A stretch of DNA of 64,000 nucleotides from Gimesia sp. (GTDB lineage Bacteria > Planctomycetota > Planctomycetia > Planctomycetales > Planctomycetaceae): assembly GCF_040219335.1 (NCBI RefSeq), contig NZ_JAVJSQ010000021.1:1-64000 (forward strand), written 5' to 3'. Within the stretch, counting starts at the first letter, position 1. Each line of letters begins with the position of its first letter. Both the position numbers and the translations under genes were made by a program. Below are positions 1-7,934 of the stretch, piece after piece. Below the pieces are notes generated by a model. It had not been told where the DNA came from. It saw only the letters and a program-made list of their open reading frames with translations, and did not search any database.

Positions 1-279
1 TGTGATATCAATATGCAGCAAATCCGGGTACAGCTGTAAGGACAGCAGGAACAGGACTAAGGGTGTGATTCCCAACAGTACCAGGATCAGGATCAGCCGG
101 ATGACCATGAAAGACTCTGCCCGATACGAGTCTGTTTCTTCCACGCTGCGTGACATTCTCGTCGCGGGAGTTTCCACGTAAGGTGTAATCTGTGAAGCAC
201 TCAGCCTCTCAAACGAACCCTGTGTGTGTCGCCTGATTATCCGGCGGGAACGGGTTTCATGATTTAATTTCATCAGCAT
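1..279 (-). CDS. Membrane-anchored hypothetical protein (3' end outside window)
   Basis: Reading leftward from 279 there is an open frame of 93 codons running off the window edge. The start is chosen because a GGAGGG ribosome site (286-291) lies 6 nt upstream of the ATG at 279; a second in-frame ATG lies two codons later. The first ~57 residues are basic and polar, with clustered arginines, and residues ~58-82 form one strongly hydrophobic segment, so this looks like a cytoplasmic N-terminus followed by a membrane anchor with the main domain beyond the window. I do not recognise the family. It is divergent from the NsrR-type gene at 497 and shares its 217-bp intergenic region. Confidence 0.7.
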   Translation of the reverse strand, partial: MLMKLNHETRSRRIIRRHTQGSFERLSASQITPYVETPATRMSRSVEETDSYRAESFMVIRLILILVLLGITPLVLFLLSLQLYPDLLHIDIT

Positions 280-420
280 GTTCAGCCCTCCTACATCAGG
301 GACATTCGTGGATTGAAAACAACAAATCTCAATTTCAGTAGAGAAGCAAATCGCGGGCCAGAACAACAAAATCCGTTTTTTGTGAGGTGAACACGAAATT
401 CTTCGCGCTGCTGGTTTTGA

Positions 421-449
421 TTGACAAAAGGGACCCCGGGGTCTATATT
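421..449 (+). promoter_or_regulatory. Sigma-70-type promoter of the Rrf2/NsrR gene
   Basis: A perfect -35 box TTGACA (421-426), a 17-nt spacer and a -10 box TATATT (444-449) lie about 50 nt upstream of the regulator start. Transcription would begin near 456, at the left edge of the NsrR-like operator. The spacer contains a perfect 12-bp palindrome (432-443, GACCCCGGGGTC). Confidence 0.75.
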
Positions 450-455
450 TGGTAA

Positions 456-478
456 AAGATGCATCACTTATACATGTT
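456..478 (+). promoter_or_regulatory. NsrR-like operator overlapping the transcription start
   Basis: A 23-bp imperfect dyad reads AAGATGCAT, six central bases, then TACATGTT. By hand it matches 17 of the 22 defined positions of the published enterobacterial NsrR consensus (two AAGATGCAT-type half sites in inverted orientation). It sits just downstream of the -10 box and 18 bp before the regulator ATG, a classic place for autorepression. The factor assignment is inference from the regulator encoded immediately downstream. Confidence 0.6.
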
Positions 479-496
479 TAAGTTCGAGGTTGAATC

Positions 497-916
497 ATGC
501 AGCTTACCATCCAGACCGATTATGCGTTGCGGACGCTGATGTATCTCGCTTCACGCGATGATCGAGCGACTGTAGCAGAGGTCGCGGCCCTGTTTGATAT
601 TTCCGCCAATCACGTGGCGAAGGTTGTCAACCAGTTGTCTCGCCTGGGTTACATTCGCAGTGTGCGGGGCCTGGGAGGCGGGATCGAACTGGCGATGCCT
701 CTATCCGAGATTCGACTGGGGGAGGTCATCGAACGCTTCGAAGGGAATCTGCATCTGCTGGAGTGTGTGGGAACGGAGGGCGTCTGTGTGATCCAGCCCT
801 TCTGTAAATTGAAGGGGGTGCTGGCGGAAGCGGAACGGCTGCAACGGGAGTATCTCAACAGCGTGACCCTGGCAGATGTGGCGCCGTCCCGCAGACAGTT
901 GAAACAGGTGACCTGA
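497..916 (+). CDS. nsrR: Rrf2-family transcriptional regulator, NsrR type
   Basis: This 139-residue protein has the Rrf2 layout: an N-terminal winged helix beginning MQLTIQTDYALRTLMYLA, a recognition helix around residues 35-50 (ISANHVAKVVNQL), a wing with RGLGGGIEL (residues 57-65), and three cysteines C90, C97 and C103. That cysteine spacing resembles NsrR proteins, where they ligate a [4Fe-4S] cluster that reacts with nitric oxide and releases the repressor from DNA. The promoter overlaps an NsrR-like dyad, so autoregulation is likely. The PAS gene follows after 46 nt. IscR-type function is less likely given the operator. Confidence 0.85.
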   Translation: MQLTIQTDYALRTLMYLASRDDRATVAEVAALFDISANHVAKVVNQLSRLGYIRSVRGLGGGIELAMPLSEIRLGEVIERFEGNLHLLECVGTEGVCVIQPFCKLKGVLAEAERLQREYLNSVTLADVAPSRRQLKQVT

Positions 917-962
917 ATCCCCCGGGACGCTCGTTTGAAATCGGCCGACAGGAACATGAAGA

Positions 963-1379
963 ATGAAGCACCTTTCGAATAAGCCTCTGCAGGAAACAGT
1001 GGAGGGAGCACAGTTCGAAGTCCATTTACAGGCACTGATTGAATCTGTAGGCGATGCCGTTGTCAGTGTGGATCGCGAAGGTCGGTTTGTGTTATGGAAT
1101 CCGGGGGCAGAACGACTTTTTGGCTATACAGCCGAAGAAGCGTTGAGGGAGACGTTGGATCTGATCATTCCAATGGATTCTCGTGCAGCGCACTGGGCGG
1201 GCTTTGAAGAAGCGATGCGTACCAATCAAACACGATTGGGCAGTTCTGTTATCAGGGTACCCATGTTAAGAAAGGATCAAAGCCGGTTTCCAGGTGCATT
1301 AACTGTCGGGATCGTGCGTGGTGCTCAAGGGCAGATCAGACAGATTGGTGCCATCATTCGCAATGAAGAGGCAAAGTAG
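963..1379 (+). CDS. Stand-alone PAS domain sensor protein
   Basis: A 138-residue soluble protein that is almost entirely one PAS domain (residues ~19-136), with the typical motifs GDAVVSVDREGRFVLWNPG and RLFGYTAEE. There is no kinase, cyclase or DNA-binding output domain, so it would act through a partner. H77, in SRAAHWAGF, falls in the helix where FixL-type PAS domains carry the proximal heme histidine; heme binding is only an inference, and the FixL arginine does not line up exactly. The upstream ATG at 956 runs into a stop after eight codons, so 963 is the start. It lies between the NsrR-type regulator and c-type heme proteins. Confidence 0.75.
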   Translation: MKHLSNKPLQETVEGAQFEVHLQALIESVGDAVVSVDREGRFVLWNPGAERLFGYTAEEALRETLDLIIPMDSRAAHWAGFEEAMRTNQTRLGSSVIRVPMLRKDQSRFPGALTVGIVRGAQGQIRQIGAIIRNEEAK

Positions 1380-1383
1380 AAGA

Positions 1384-1905
1384 ATGCCTGTGAGGAATTT
1401 CAGGCTGCAGTCAGTCCACATAGATCAAATAGGCACGAATGCAGAAGGAGAATTTGTCTGGGTCGAAAATGGTGTTCCGCCGAAATGGGGTGATCAAGAG
1501 CTGCACTGGTTTTCCGAGATTGTACCACAGCGCAGATTGATGGACTGGTATGCGTTATCTCCCGACAGGTGGTATGAATTTGCCCGACTATTCAGATTAC
1601 AGCTTAGAGAACAGACTTCGAAATGTGAGAAATTAAGGCAAATGGCGCAGAAGAGTCAGCTGAACCTGGTTTATCAACAGGGGACTCTGAAGCAGAACAT
1701 CGCTACTGTTTTGGAAGGGTTTGTAATTGAACTGGAGTGCCAGCGGCGTTGGGAATCAGGCTTGATGATTGGCGGTTATACAAAACCAGTCAGGGAGCAG
1801 ATCCTTGCGTTGGGGGGATTGTGGTTTACCAAGCATAAAACCTGGATGATGCCGGATGAGTCGAGCTGGAAGGTGATTGTTGATTTGCTCCCCGGTGATT
1901 TTTAA
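1384..1905 (+). CDS. Hypothetical protein with HARP-like C-terminal segment
   Basis: The ATG at 1384 begins 4 nt after the PAS gene stop, giving 173 residues; the frame extends further upstream (to 1318) but that would overlap the PAS gene. The N-terminal half is rich in Trp and Tyr, the middle (~residues 70-110) looks helical, and the C-terminal ~45 residues (GGYTKPVREQILALGG, then FTKHKTWMMP) resemble the short HARP/SMARCAL1-type annealing-helicase accessory domain. That resemblance is by eye and weak. The tight spacing to the PAS gene suggests cotranscription. Function unknown. Confidence 0.6.
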   Translation: MPVRNFRLQSVHIDQIGTNAEGEFVWVENGVPPKWGDQELHWFSEIVPQRRLMDWYALSPDRWYEFARLFRLQLREQTSKCEKLRQMAQKSQLNLVYQQGTLKQNIATVLEGFVIELECQRRWESGLMIGGYTKPVREQILALGGLWFTKHKTWMMPDESSWKVIVDLLPGDF

Positions 1906-1934
1906 GTGCTCTGATGATGAGATGGGAAAGTGTG

Positions 1935-2522
1935 ATGGATGCAGGTAGACGAAAATGGGCAGAACTGAGATTTATACTACAGGGGGCCATTCTGGTGGTG
2001 GTACTTTCCAGTCTGTTCCTGCTGCTGGAAGAGGTGCCTGCGGAAGAATCTCAGCAGAAAGCGGATCTTCCCAGACAGCTGCATTATCCGACAACCGCCG
2101 TTGAGGCCCGGGTCCGGGCACGCATCTTACACGAAACCGTGCATGGTGCGCTGCAGGTAATTCATCGGGACTTCTTCGAGGAAGAGGAGAGCCGGGTGAT
2201 TCCCTCGCATTCGCTGGAAGATGTGTTTAAGGAACTGGAGCGGAGCCAGGGCATCAAGGTGCGCTGGCTGGCCGTGAACGCGCGGGCGATGAATGTCGAC
2301 AATGAACCGCGGACGGAGTTTGAGAAACAGGCCGTCAAAGTGCTTTCGGCTGGGAAGGCCGAGTTTGAACAGGTCACCGACAAAGAGTATCAGTTTACGG
2401 GAAGCATCCGGCTGGCTTCACAGTGCCTGAAATGTCATCTGCCCATGCGAAAAAGTAACGAGGCGCGGGTGGCCGGGCTGGTCATCTCGATGCCCCTCAA
2501 AGCAGCGGACAAAGAGAAATGA
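1935..2522 (+). CDS. DUF3365-like (Tll0287-type) c-type heme protein, membrane anchored
   Basis: A 195-residue protein with an N-terminal hydrophobic segment (residues ~11-31) and a periplasmic domain ending in a heme-attachment motif CLKCH (C164, C167, H168). The core shares with the downstream gene the pattern K-x-RW-x-AVNA-x-AM-x-VD-x-EP-x-TEFEKQA. DUF3365/Tll0287-type proteins bind c-type heme and are proposed gas or redox sensors. I favour the ATG at 1935, preceded by GGGAAAG, over ATGs at 1914 and 1917. It lies 29 nt after the previous gene, so probably the same operon as the NsrR and PAS genes. Confidence 0.8.
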   Translation: MDAGRRKWAELRFILQGAILVVVLSSLFLLLEEVPAEESQQKADLPRQLHYPTTAVEARVRARILHETVHGALQVIHRDFFEEEESRVIPSHSLEDVFKELERSQGIKVRWLAVNARAMNVDNEPRTEFEKQAVKVLSAGKAEFEQVTDKEYQFTGSIRLASQCLKCHLPMRKSNEARVAGLVISMPLKAADKEK

Positions 2523-2686
2523 GCCGGTCGAAGCATGCCGATTGCTATGTAACGGACTTGGACAATCCCCGTGAATCCCTCGAGATTCAGGGCACCAAAC
2601 TTGATTTGTAAACAAGGTTAATTTAGATTCACGTCAGCCTTGACGGTTAGTTGCTTCGGTTTTTCGCATAGTCCCGGAGTAACGGG

Positions 2687-2731
2687 CCCGCCCAATGACT
2701 GGCGCTTAACTTATTGGGCGGGTCTTTTTTT
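2687..2731 (+). terminator. Strong rho-independent terminator
   Basis: A perfect 10-bp GC-rich stem (CCCGCCCAAT, 2687-2696, pairing with ATTGGGCGGG, 2713-2722) with a 16-nt loop is followed by TC and seven T. It separates the two heme-protein genes. The 160 nt between the upstream stop at 2522 and the hairpin hold no reading frame I can support, so this could also be the 3' end of a small RNA. Confidence 0.85.
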
Positions 2732-2832
2732 GTATCCACTCAAGACAAGTGATTCCGAATGTTCGACGTAGTTTGAGATTTTCGCTGAGACGCACTTCAT
2801 GTGCAGTGATTTACCAGGAGGCAGAGAGAACG

Positions 2833-3444
2833 ATGAGAGCGATGCGAAACTGTCTGGTTGTTGTGATGTTGAGTGCCTGTCCCCTGGCCGTAGTTACGTT
2901 GGCCCAGCCTCCCGCGGAGGAGAAGGCGAAACAAAGTGCCTTCCCGAGGGAAGGAAAGCAAGACGCCTCAGAGAAAGCGGCTCCGCAGTTGTCACTGCCC
3001 GAGGCGCGTGAGCGCGCCCGACTGGCGCACCGTTTTTACTCGGCTACGCTGGACGCGATGCACCGGAGTTATTTCAACAGTGCGACAGCGCCGGTGCCGG
3101 CTCGTGTAATGGAGCGAATGTTTGCCGACCTGGAAGCGGATGAAAACATCAAAGCCCGTTGGATTGCCGTGAATGCCAACGCCATGAGTGTCGATCATGA
3201 GCCCGAAACGGAATTCGAAAAACAGGCAGCCCAGGAGATCGCAGCTGGGAAAGGAACTTATGAGCGGATCGAGAACGGCGTCTACCAGCGGGCAGGCGCC
3301 ATTTCATTAATGAATCACGGCTGCCTGACCTGCCATCTCGGGTTTGGAAAAAAGAATACCAAAGATCGCTTCGCAGGCTTGATCATTTCCATCCCGGTTA
3401 AAGGCGCGCCCGTGAAAGCAAAGACGGGGAGTAACGGAAACTGA
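2833..3444 (+). CDS. DUF3365-like c-type heme protein, secreted paralog
   Basis: A 203-residue protein with a cleavable signal peptide (MRAMRNCLVVVMLSACPLAV, cleavage near residue 24) and a heme motif CLTCH at C164, C167, H168, the same residue numbers as in the upstream paralog. Both share the HR-x-(Y/F)F and TEFEKQA blocks, so the pair arose by tandem duplication, although this copy has a signal peptide rather than an obvious anchor. Start 2833 is chosen because AGGAGG (2816-2821) precedes it; an upstream in-frame start at 2749 would put an arginine-rich stretch before the signal peptide. It follows a terminator and so has its own promoter. Confidence 0.8.
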   Translation: MRAMRNCLVVVMLSACPLAVVTLAQPPAEEKAKQSAFPREGKQDASEKAAPQLSLPEARERARLAHRFYSATLDAMHRSYFNSATAPVPARVMERMFADLEADENIKARWIAVNANAMSVDHEPETEFEKQAAQEIAAGKGTYERIENGVYQRAGAISLMNHGCLTCHLGFGKKNTKDRFAGLIISIPVKGAPVKAKTGSNGN

Positions 3445-3518
3445 GTCGGAGATAAACTGCACGAAACTCGGAAACGGAATCTAAGCAGATTCGCTCTGCA
3501 ATTAACGAAAATAAAATC

Positions 3519-3562
3519 GGCCAGGAGACATCGTCAGATCGACAATTCCCTCCTGGCCTTTT
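3519..3562. terminator. Bidirectional terminator between convergent genes
   Basis: A perfect 9-bp stem (GGCCAGGAG, 3519-3527, with CTCCTGGCC, 3550-3558) is followed by TTTT on the plus strand and preceded by an A-rich tract that becomes T-rich on the minus strand. It can serve both the heme-protein gene ending at 3444 and the G8 gene ending at 3568. Confidence 0.75.
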
Positions 3563-3567
3563 GTCGT

Positions 3568-5733
3568 TCATTTCTCGCTGAGCAGATGATCTGCTTGACT
3601 GCTCTTGTGGGAATAATTCACCTGATGCGGCAGCATTTCCTGATTGCCCTTCATGTCTTCTGCTGAGGTGACGAGGCGCAGGTTGCCGGACTCGGGAACA
3701 GGCAGGACGATTTCCCACTCCTGGAAGTTGGTTGCTGTGGGACGCACCGGTTGCTCATTCACTTTGACCTGTTTCACGTCGTAATTATCTGAGGTGACGC
3801 CGCGAACCAGGATTTGCCCGGATTGCTGCGGTTCGATGTGAGTGATGACCGTGACGGGGGGTAAATCGTCAATGGGTTCCAGGTCGAAGTAGTCTTTGAG
3901 CGAGTACGCATAGTCGGAGTCGCCGGCGGCACGCGGGAAGAAGACGGTGGTGTTGACTTCAGAAAAATTCAGACGCCGATACTCGTGCCGGTGCATGACA
4001 CAACGCCATAATCCATAAGCACAATCGTGCAAGTCGAAATCTTCAATGCGAACACAGGGAGTCCCGCAGTGGAAGGCCCAGTGTGAATCCCAGACTTTAG
4101 TATTCCGCATCAGAAACGGATGCTGGTAGTCGGGGCCGATCCCTTCGACATCACTGTCTTCCTTGTTGAATCTTCCCCCGGCAAAACCGCCGAGGTTGAT
4201 GGCAAACAGTCGCTGGCAGTGTGCTTCGTTTCCATCGAAGCGCACAAAGGGCAGAGTGCGAATATCGACTTCTTTCATGGAACCATCTTTTTGCAGGATG
4301 GGCAGGGTCGGGTTGAAATCTTTCCGTTCGACCACTTCAAAACGGAACCCGTCTTCATCACATTCGGCGGCGACGTTTCTGGTAAAGGTATTCAGGCTGT
4401 TAGCCCACCAGAACCCGGAGCCCAGGTTTAAATCGTAAGGCAGCACCTGCTTGGGAAGTGGTTTACCGCCCAGTGCCTGGACCGCCAGATTGCGGTCAAA
4501 GATATTATAAACTTCGGTTCCATCTTCCAGGAAAAATCCGTGACCGACACTTTTGTAACCGACGCAATCCTTGACCACCAGGTACTGGGTTCCGTGGACC
4601 GTGATCCAGCGGTTATGACTGTCCCAGACCGAGAGCCCCGTCAGACTGCTGCCACGCATGGAATCGCCGACAAGGTGATAGTGGATGGGGTATTTTCCGA
4701 GCGTGTCTTTTTTCCCCAGATGACGAAACTCGGCATAGCTGATGCTGCCCTTGGAATCAGCGTGATACATCGTGTGTCCGCGAATCCCTTCCGGGTCGGC
4801 TGACTCGACAATCACGTTACGGGAAAGGTTAGCCACTTCGGCCCGATATTCACCACTTCCCAGATGATCAAACTCCAGCGGTTTGTCGAAGCTGACGATC
4901 TGCCACTTCGAATCAAAGCCGCCCCAGTGCCGCATTTTGGTGATGACTCTTTCTTCCGTCGTGGGATTATCTGCGACACTGTTATCGTCGCCTGATTTTC
5001 GGTGCCGGGTGCCGATGTAGCCAAACTGTCTGGTGGTGCCCGAAAGAATGATGCGGTCTCCGACTTTCCAGCCGGGAAGGGGATACGGCATCACGACCCG
5101 CGCTTCACCCACTTTGGCAGTCTGATAAGGGAGCTTGACCCAGGTACGTTCCAGGGGAGCACCATGAATATCCATGCGACCGCCGCAGCAAATGATGGCC
5201 GGGCAGGTCTCTTTGTTCATGCCCTCAATGTAGTGCAGGCGGATGAGAGCCGTATGTTTCGCGGGGATGGGGGAATCAGGACGTCCCACTTCGAGGGTGG
5301 GGGCAGGACGCGCGAACGAAAATGCGTTCTTCGCGTTTTTTCCGTCCGACTCAACGACCATCTGACAATCAAAGCCTTCTTCACAGTAGTGATCGAGGTC
5401 TTCGATCCGAATCAGCCCGACTTCGAGTCGGGTATTGCGATCGGAAGCGAATTTGAGTGTTCCCGAGATCTGGATACCACGAATGACGTCTTTCGAATCC
5501 ACATCATAGACGATCTGGTGATCACGCTGAATTAAGACCTGGGCACCCGCGCCAGGGACTTTGCCTCCCTGCCAGGTTTCAGCGGAAGACCATGGTCCGC
5601 TTTGAGCGGAATGAATGACTTTCATTTCTGCATGGTTATGCGTTTCATGTGCCAGCAGGGGCGAAGCTCCGATGACCAGACAGGTAAGTCCAGCGAGGAA
5701 ATGCACGAGCAGATTTGATGGGAAATGATGCAT
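3568..5733 (-). CDS. Secreted G8-domain protein with parallel beta-helix
   Basis: A 721-residue protein with a signal peptide (residues 1-28). Residues ~37-150 match the G8 domain (WSSAETWQGGKVPGAG, then VLIQRDHQIVYD and LEVGLIRIED), named for eight conserved glycines and found in CEMIP/KIAA1199 and PKHD1. The rest is rich in Asn, His and Gly with rung-like repeats (NRWITVHGTQYLVVKDCVG), as in right-handed beta-helix proteins that bind or cut polysaccharides. It is the last gene of a leftward group with a DUF1559 protein and a lipoprotein, 63 nt after the latter, so it is probably exported and acts on an extracellular glycan. The substrate cannot be told. Confidence 0.8.
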   Translation of the reverse strand: MHHFPSNLLVHFLAGLTCLVIGASPLLAHETHNHAEMKVIHSAQSGPWSSAETWQGGKVPGAGAQVLIQRDHQIVYDVDSKDVIRGIQISGTLKFASDRNTRLEVGLIRIEDLDHYCEEGFDCQMVVESDGKNAKNAFSFARPAPTLEVGRPDSPIPAKHTALIRLHYIEGMNKETCPAIICCGGRMDIHGAPLERTWVKLPYQTAKVGEARVVMPYPLPGWKVGDRIILSGTTRQFGYIGTRHRKSGDDNSVADNPTTEERVITKMRHWGGFDSKWQIVSFDKPLEFDHLGSGEYRAEVANLSRNVIVESADPEGIRGHTMYHADSKGSISYAEFRHLGKKDTLGKYPIHYHLVGDSMRGSSLTGLSVWDSHNRWITVHGTQYLVVKDCVGYKSVGHGFFLEDGTEVYNIFDRNLAVQALGGKPLPKQVLPYDLNLGSGFWWANSLNTFTRNVAAECDEDGFRFEVVERKDFNPTLPILQKDGSMKEVDIRTLPFVRFDGNEAHCQRLFAINLGGFAGGRFNKEDSDVEGIGPDYQHPFLMRNTKVWDSHWAFHCGTPCVRIEDFDLHDCAYGLWRCVMHRHEYRRLNFSEVNTTVFFPRAAGDSDYAYSLKDYFDLEPIDDLPPVTVITHIEPQQSGQILVRGVTSDNYDVKQVKVNEQPVRPTATNFQEWEIVLPVPESGNLRLVTSAEDMKGNQEMLPHQVNYSHKSSQADHLLSEK

Positions 5734-5796
5734 GGAATCTCTTCTTAAAACGAATTGATAATTTTGGCTATATCCGGCTGCTGTAAGCAGGTTGTG

Positions 5797-6291
5797 TTAT
5801 TCATCCAGTTGGTCAGCATCCTGCGTTTTACGCCTGCGGACCGGTCGTTTCGTCAATTGAACATTTTCGAGTTCGATCGGTGTCAACTGGTTATTTCCTT
5901 CTTCGACGGTAATGGTGATCTCTGAATCCTGGGGGATCGAATATTTTTTCCCCAGTTTGTTCCAGGGTTTGTCGGAATTCGGATTGTCGAACCAGAGGAT
6001 CCCCACTTGATACTCGCCTGCGGGGGCGCCGTCGCCGTGCTGATAGGTGGTGAGCTGAAAATGCCCCTGTTCATTCACCTTGGCCCGTGGTCTGGTGCCC
6101 CGTGAATCAAATTCCTCGCCATCGGCAGGATAGAACACCATGACTGCTCCCGATGCCGGTTCTCCGTTGATGGTCAATATTCCCTCTACCGTCTGCAAAT
6201 CAGGCCGCGGATCTTGATTTCCACAACCAGAGAACAGCAACAGGCTCAAGATCGCGATGCTGCAGGGGACATTGAAAACAGACGACTTCAC
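5797..6291 (-). CDS. Small lipoprotein with transthyretin-like fold
   Basis: From a GTG at 6291, with GGAG (6299-6302) 7 nt upstream, this is a 164-residue lipoprotein: a short signal peptide ending in the lipobox LLFSGC (C23), then a domain with GILTINGEPASGAVMVFYP and APAGEYQVGILW, the carboxypeptidase-regulatory/transthyretin-like pattern common in planctomycete lipoproteins that accompany DUF1559 genes. The frame stays open further upstream to 6549, but that would overlap the DUF1559 gene and add a basic stretch before the signal peptide, so I reject the longer version. The C-terminus is basic (RPVRRRK). Confidence 0.75.
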   Translation of the reverse strand: MKSSVFNVPCSIAILSLLLFSGCGNQDPRPDLQTVEGILTINGEPASGAVMVFYPADGEEFDSRGTRPRAKVNEQGHFQLTTYQHGDGAPAGEYQVGILWFDNPNSDKPWNKLGKKYSIPQDSEITITVEEGNNQLTPIELENVQLTKRPVRRRKTQDADQLDE

Positions 6292-6401
6292 GGAATCACT
6301 CCAGCTAAATGGTGGGGAAGGAATGTGGTAAGAGAACATTCCACAGGGGACGCCGCGGGCAGTTCCCCGGCGTCCTGAACTCAACCAGGTCAAAGCGTTG
6401 T

Positions 6402-7370
6402 TTAAAACTCGCCTACAACTTCTCCGCCTCCGTAAGTGCAGAGCGCGATAAAGGTGAGATTGCTCATGTTTTCGCTGAGGAAACGGACTGAACCATCGGC
6501 GAGTGCCACCTGCACGCCTCCTGTATGAAAGGAGAGGGGATTGGCCCACTTGTTGGTCGAGTTGATGAAGTTCGGCCCATAGCGTGTGACGCCATCGTCT
6601 TCAAAGCCATACATCCAGCCGGCACAGGGGCCTGCCCAGTAATCAAACCAGCCTCCAAACTCGGGGTTGTTCGTGACGAAGGTTCCCGAAGTGCGGTCCT
6701 TGTAAATCCACTGCGATCGTCCCGCTGATTCATGCACGATGATTGTGTTCGATGTGCCATCGACGATATCGCGAAACCGTTTCCCAGATCCACCGCCACC
6801 AAAGATCCCCAGATTGGAATCCGCGGTGGCACCAGGCACATACACCTGATGGGAGTTACTGTGAATTCCCCGCTGACCGGCGTAGTCCGAAGTAAATGCG
6901 CCTCGGTTGGCATCGATGGTCCAGCCGCTGGAGAGACGCATGCGTAATTCCGGCGTCATCTGTGTGCCACCTGGAGTAGACGGGCATTCAAAGAGTGTAA
7001 GTTTGGTTTCGATCGCATCCTGGTTTTCGGTATCCCAGAAGGAGTAATCGTGGTTGTAGATGTTTCCGAGAGATGCCTGATCGAAATAGCTCAATGTCTG
7101 TGGGATCCAACTGTTGTAGTGAAAGGATCCATCAGCGCGCTGTCCGTAGTAAGTCTCTAACGGAAAGATCTGGTGGGTGCCTGCGTAGTTGTGCAAAGCC
7201 AGCCCGATCTGTTTGAGGTTATTCTTACATTGCGTACGTCGCGCCGCTTCACGCGCCTGCTGAACGGCAGGGAGTAACAGTGCAATGAGGATTGCGATAA
7301 TCGCGATCACGACCAGCAACTCAATTAAAGTGAACCCGCGGCGCGCACGGTTGGATTGCGAACAGGACAT
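6402..7370 (-). CDS. DUF1559 protein with type IV pilin-like N-terminus
   Basis: A 322-residue protein beginning [20 protein letters not shown]: a prepilin-type N-methylation site (G before FTLIE) and hydrophobic helix, then the DUF1559 (SBP_bac_10) domain with [25 protein letters not shown] and the C-terminal [21 protein letters not shown] typical of planctomycete families present in many copies. Start 7370 is chosen over 7463 because GGAG sits 6 nt upstream and the pilin signal becomes N-terminal. First gene of the leftward group DUF1559, lipoprotein, G8 protein. Probably a secreted pseudopilin or surface protein. Confidence 0.9.
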   Translation of the reverse strand: MSCSQSNRARRGFTLIELLVVIAIIAILIALLLPAVQQAREAARRTQCKNNLKQIGLALHNYAGTHQIFPLETYYGQRADGSFHYNSWIPQTLSYFDQASLGNIYNHDYSFWDTENQDAIETKLTLFECPSTPGGTQMTPELRMRLSSGWTIDANRGAFTSDYAGQRGIHSNSHQVYVPGATADSNLGIFGGGGSGKRFRDIVDGTSNTIIVHESAGRSQWIYKDRTSGTFVTNNPEFGGWFDYWAGPCAGWMYGFEDDGVTRYGPNFINSTNKWANPLSFHTGGVQVALADGSVRFLSENMSNLTFIALCTYGGGEVVGEF

Positions 7371-7934
7371 GGGAATCTCCGGAGTAGATCTTAAATCGAC
7401 AACACACAGGCAAACTGTTTCAGTCGCGGGGTTGTCTGGAAGCAATTCCGGTGGGGCTGGCATCGCTGAGATGTTGGCAGGGAATCACAACAGGAATGAT
7501 TTCTGTTTTGGTTGAGAGTGAGATTCAGTCTCACTACCAAGAGGATAGTCGGTCAGCATTTGAATGCAAGGGGGATCGTTAGAGATCCCTGAAAAAAAGG
7601 CATTCTGGATCAATACGTCTTTTGATAGCCGGCTGTTTCTCAGCTTTTGTGACTGATTTTAGACCAGGAAAACCATCGAAGTGAACTGGTCTCTCTCGTT
7701 TCGCTCGCGTTCGCGGCTGGGGACCCGGGCAACCACCAGTTCTTGTGTGTAAGGTGCTGATATTAAGCCGCTTACGCCGTTTCCAGTCGTCTCACCATTC
7801 TCAGTTCAATGTGTTCCTGTTTCAGACCGGCGTCTTTGAAGAAGAAATCGGCAGTTTTCCGGAATTCGATTGCACTGCGTGCAATCATTCATCGCCAAGT
7901 CTGGTGTGAGCCATTTCATTAAGAGGATACGACG
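7371..7934. other. Divergent intergenic region, no gene seen
   Basis: This stretch separates the leftward DUF1559 gene from the rightward dockerin protein gene and must carry both promoters. I found no convincing -35/-10 pair, RNA gene or repeat by eye. The only defined element is the ribosome site AGAGGA just before 7935. Confidence 0.4.

Noticed and set aside
432-443. Perfect 12-bp palindrome in the NsrR promoter spacer, as a second operator
   Set aside because: It is GC-only in its core and short; without conservation data it is not enough to call a separate binding site.
5002-5535. 177-codon plus-strand frame opposite the G8 gene
   Set aside because: It lies wholly antisense to a recognisable domain protein and has no family features of its own.
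6292-6549. Longer version of the lipoprotein gene
   Set aside because: It would overlap the DUF1559 coding region and put arginine-rich sequence ahead of the lipobox; GTG 6291 has a proper ribosome site.
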